Shown in pieces: positions 6,479-7,597 of a stretch of 7,597 nt of DNA. The translations under genes and the position numbers were made by a program. The notes under the pieces were generated by a model. The model was not told where the DNA came from. It saw nothing but the letters and a program-made list of their open reading frames with translations, and searched no databases. The stretch's first letter is position 1; each line of letters opens with the position of its first letter. Source of the stretch: an uncultured Oscillibacter sp. (GTDB taxonomy: Bacteria > Bacillota > Clostridia > Oscillospirales > Oscillospiraceae); the NCBI GenBank assembly GCA_900544105.1, contig UQUC01000083.1, positions 1-7,597 on the forward strand, given 5' to 3'.

Positions 6479-7246
6479 TCAAGACGGTTCATTCATGCAC
6501 AGGATACTCTTATAGAAGTCCAGTGTCCGGAACCCTCGCTCTAACTGGGCGGAGACAAAGGCCTCCGCTGCCACGGACAGTCGTTTTTGAGCCTCCGGTC
6601 CCAGCGTAAAGGAATAAAGCCGCTTGGGATCGCCGTAGACGATGTGCCGCAGGGCGGCCAGTGAATCCTGGCACAGGGGAAATCCCCGGCGTGCCTCGCC
6701 ACAGGTCCCACAGCGGAGAACGCCTTGTAAAACGTCAAAATACGGCTGCTGGGGATCGGGGCAACCGCAGTAGGCGCAGGCGTCCGCCAGAGGCTCGTAG
6801 CCTGCCAGACACAGCAGCTTGACCTCAAACGCCGCTTTCACCAGCGGCAAAGGCTTTCGCAGAACGGAAACGGCGTACAGTCCGTTGAGCAGATGGCTGA
6901 GAAGCTCCTGATGGGGGGCGTCCTCCGTAGTGACGGCCTCCGTCAGCTCCGCCAGATAAAATCCCAGCGCCATCGCGTCTAAATCTGTCCGCAAGCCGTT
7001 GAACAGTTCCAACGTCGTCCCCTCGTTGGCATAGTACCAGTCGCCCTTTTTGTAAAGCGTCCACTCGGAGTAGGCCAACGGCTGGGCGCAGGCAGCAAAT
7101 TTACAACCCTTGCGGCAGACGCCCCGGGCAATGACGGAGATCTTGCCCCGTTCTGCTGTCAGGAGAGTGAGGATCTTATCGGCGTCCCTTGTCTCCGTTT
7201 CCCGGAGGACTACGCCCTTTGTCACGATGTACGGCGACGACGCCAT
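6479..7246 (-). CDS. recO: DNA repair protein RecO
   Basis: This 255-residue protein matches the RecO family in length and layout. An N-terminal OB fold (about 1-80) contains YIVTKGVVLRETETRDADKILTLLT and ERGKISVIARGV. A helical C-terminal part follows, with a zinc-finger pair CAYC (157-160) and CGTC (179-182). RecO binds single-stranded DNA and SSB and, with RecR, helps load RecA in gap repair and RecFOR recombination. The ATG at 7246 is preferred because AGGTGG lies seven bases upstream; a TTG codon directly before it (7249) leaves only four. The stop is followed after 50 bases by mutS2. Upstream lies the YqzL-like mini-gene, a neighbour also found next to recO in Bacillus. Confidence 0.95.
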   Translation of the reverse strand: MASSPYIVTKGVVLRETETRDADKILTLLTAERGKISVIARGVCRKGCKFAACAQPLAYSEWTLYKKGDWYYANEGTTLELFNGLRTDLDAMALGFYLAELTEAVTTEDAPHQELLSHLLNGLYAVSVLRKPLPLVKAAFEVKLLCLAGYEPLADACAYCGCPDPQQPYFDVLQGVLRCGTCGEARRGFPLCQDSLAALRHIVYGDPKRLYSFTLGPEAQKRLSVAAEAFVSAQLERGFRTLDFYKSILCMNEPS

Positions 7247-7264
7247 CAATTCACCACCTATGTA

Positions 7265-7281
7265 CGGAGGCTCCGCCTCCG
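7265..7281. repeat. GC-rich hairpin between the YqzL-like gene and recO
   Basis: CGGAGGC and GCCTCCG (7265-7271 and 7275-7281) form a perfect 7-bp stem with a three-base loop, directly after the YqzL-like stop and just ahead of the recO ribosome binding site. No T-run follows on the minus strand, so it is more likely an mRNA processing, stability or translational-control element than a terminator. Confidence 0.55.
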
Positions 7282-7285
7282 AAAG

Positions 7286-7378
7286 TCAGCGCCCGGCAGA
7301 TTCGGCGCGGTAAAGCAGATAGGCCAGCGGATCTCCAGTATCCGAAAACAACGCCCAAAGAGAAGGTTCCTTCATCAT
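7286..7378 (-). CDS. YqzL-like mini-protein (30 aa)
   Basis: On the minus strand ATG at 7378 opens a 30-residue frame ending with TGA at 7286. The core is LWALFSDTGDPLAYLLYR, which has the pattern of the short YqzL family found directly upstream of recO in Bacillus and other Firmicutes: an aromatic residue near the start, then [FL]-x-x-TG[SD]-x-x-AYLLY[KR]. A strong ribosome binding site AAGGAGG (7390-7384) lies five bases upstream. A second ATG follows at once (7375), so the exact start could be one codon later. The gene is first in a likely yqzL-recO-mutS2 transcript. The molecular function of YqzL is unknown to me; the assignment rests on motif, size and position. Confidence 0.78.
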   Translation of the reverse strand: MMKEPSLWALFSDTGDPLAYLLYRAESAGR

Positions 7379-7450
7379 ACAGCCCTCCTTTATGGATAGG
7401 CTATGTCGAAAGAAGCTGTTTATAGCTGGAAAATGCTTCGTACAGACCCA

Positions 7451-7479
7451 ATTATAGCAACCGGACCGGTCTTTTTCAA
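7451..7479 (-). promoter_or_regulatory. Strong sigma-70 type promoter of the yqzL-recO-mutS2 cluster
   Basis: The minus strand carries TTGAAA (7479-7474), a 17-base spacer and a perfect TATAAT (7456-7451). Transcription would start near 7444, giving a leader of about 66 bases. The spacer contains the dyad ACCGG-T-CCGGT, which could be an operator but matches no consensus I recognise; in particular it is not the Firmicute LexA box GAACNNNNGTTC. Confidence 0.85.
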
Positions 7480-7524
7480 GCGGAGGTTGTTACCTGCGCT
7501 CATCCGCTTTATCCGCGCCGAAAT

Positions 7525-7594
7525 TGCCGCAAGGCATGGCACGAGTCAAAACCTCCGGCTAAGCCGGAGGCTTGAGTAAGCCCTATAAGGGCTT
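7525..7594. repeat. Consecutive hairpins at the right edge, possible end of a dispersed repeat or IS200/IS605-type element
   Basis: Two strong perfect stems follow each other: CCTCCGGC-TAA-GCCGGAGG (7552-7570) and AAGCCC-TATAA-GGGCTT (7578-7594). A small GNRA-looped stem TGCC-GCAA-GGCA precedes them (about 7524-7535). No gene in the window uses them. Read on the minus strand the 8-bp stem is followed by TTTTGA, so it could end a transcript arriving from the right. The compact hairpin series also resembles the subterminal hairpins of IS200/IS605-type elements or REP-like repeats common in gut Clostridia. That reading is from pattern memory only, and no transposase is visible. Confidence 0.45.
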
Positions 7595-7597
7595 TAT

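Noticed and set aside
5949..6515. 188-aa plus-strand open frame opposite mutS2
   Set aside because: It lies antisense to clearly conserved MutS2 sequence and extends into the recO end without any recognisable feature.
1..7597. CRISPR array, rRNA, phage or toxin-antitoxin genes
   Set aside because: No regularly spaced repeats, rRNA sequence, phage genes or toxin-antitoxin pairs could be found on reading both strands.

Overview
The window looks like chromosomal DNA of a fairly GC-rich member of the Clostridia, most likely a gut Oscillospirales-type Firmicute. This is inferred from the gene content and order (yqzL-like, recO and mutS2 in series), the strong AAGGAGG-type ribosome binding sites, the GC-rich codon use and the family resemblances. 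No species can be named from the sequence alone. Genes are GC-rich, while the long spacer at 131-644 is visibly AT-rich.

Left edge (1-191, minus strand): a tRNA-Thr(CGT) gene cut by the window edge, preceded in its transcript by a decayed tRNA-Thr-like copy. Both lie downstream of a good sigma-70 type promoter whose -10 box sits inside a perfect 20-bp palindrome. The region 192-644 holds no recognisable gene. It does contain a tight run of five same-strand DnaA-box-like nonamers at 424-479.

Middle (645-4020): an Rrf2-family regulator with three conserved-type cysteines (minus strand) is divergent from a two-gene operon (plus strand) encoding a MoxR/NorQ-type AAA+ ATPase and a NorD/CobT-like von Willebrand A protein. 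Facing promoters lie in the shared 190-bp spacer. The layout suggests an Fe-S or redox/NO-responsive regulator controlling an ATPase plus VWA metallo-chaperone pair. No client enzyme, such as a nitric oxide reductase, is present in the window. A perfect 16-bp stem terminates this operon and probably also the convergent mutS2 transcript.

Right (4038-7597, minus strand): a repair cluster reads from right to left. A near-consensus promoter at 7451-7479 leads a 30-aa YqzL-like mini-gene, then recO (recombination mediator), then mutS2 (MutS-like ATPase with C-terminal Smr nuclease domain). The last 80 or so bases hold consecutive strong hairpins that are not part of any gene here. They may be the edge of a dispersed repeat or IS200/IS605-type element, or the terminator of a gene beyond the window.
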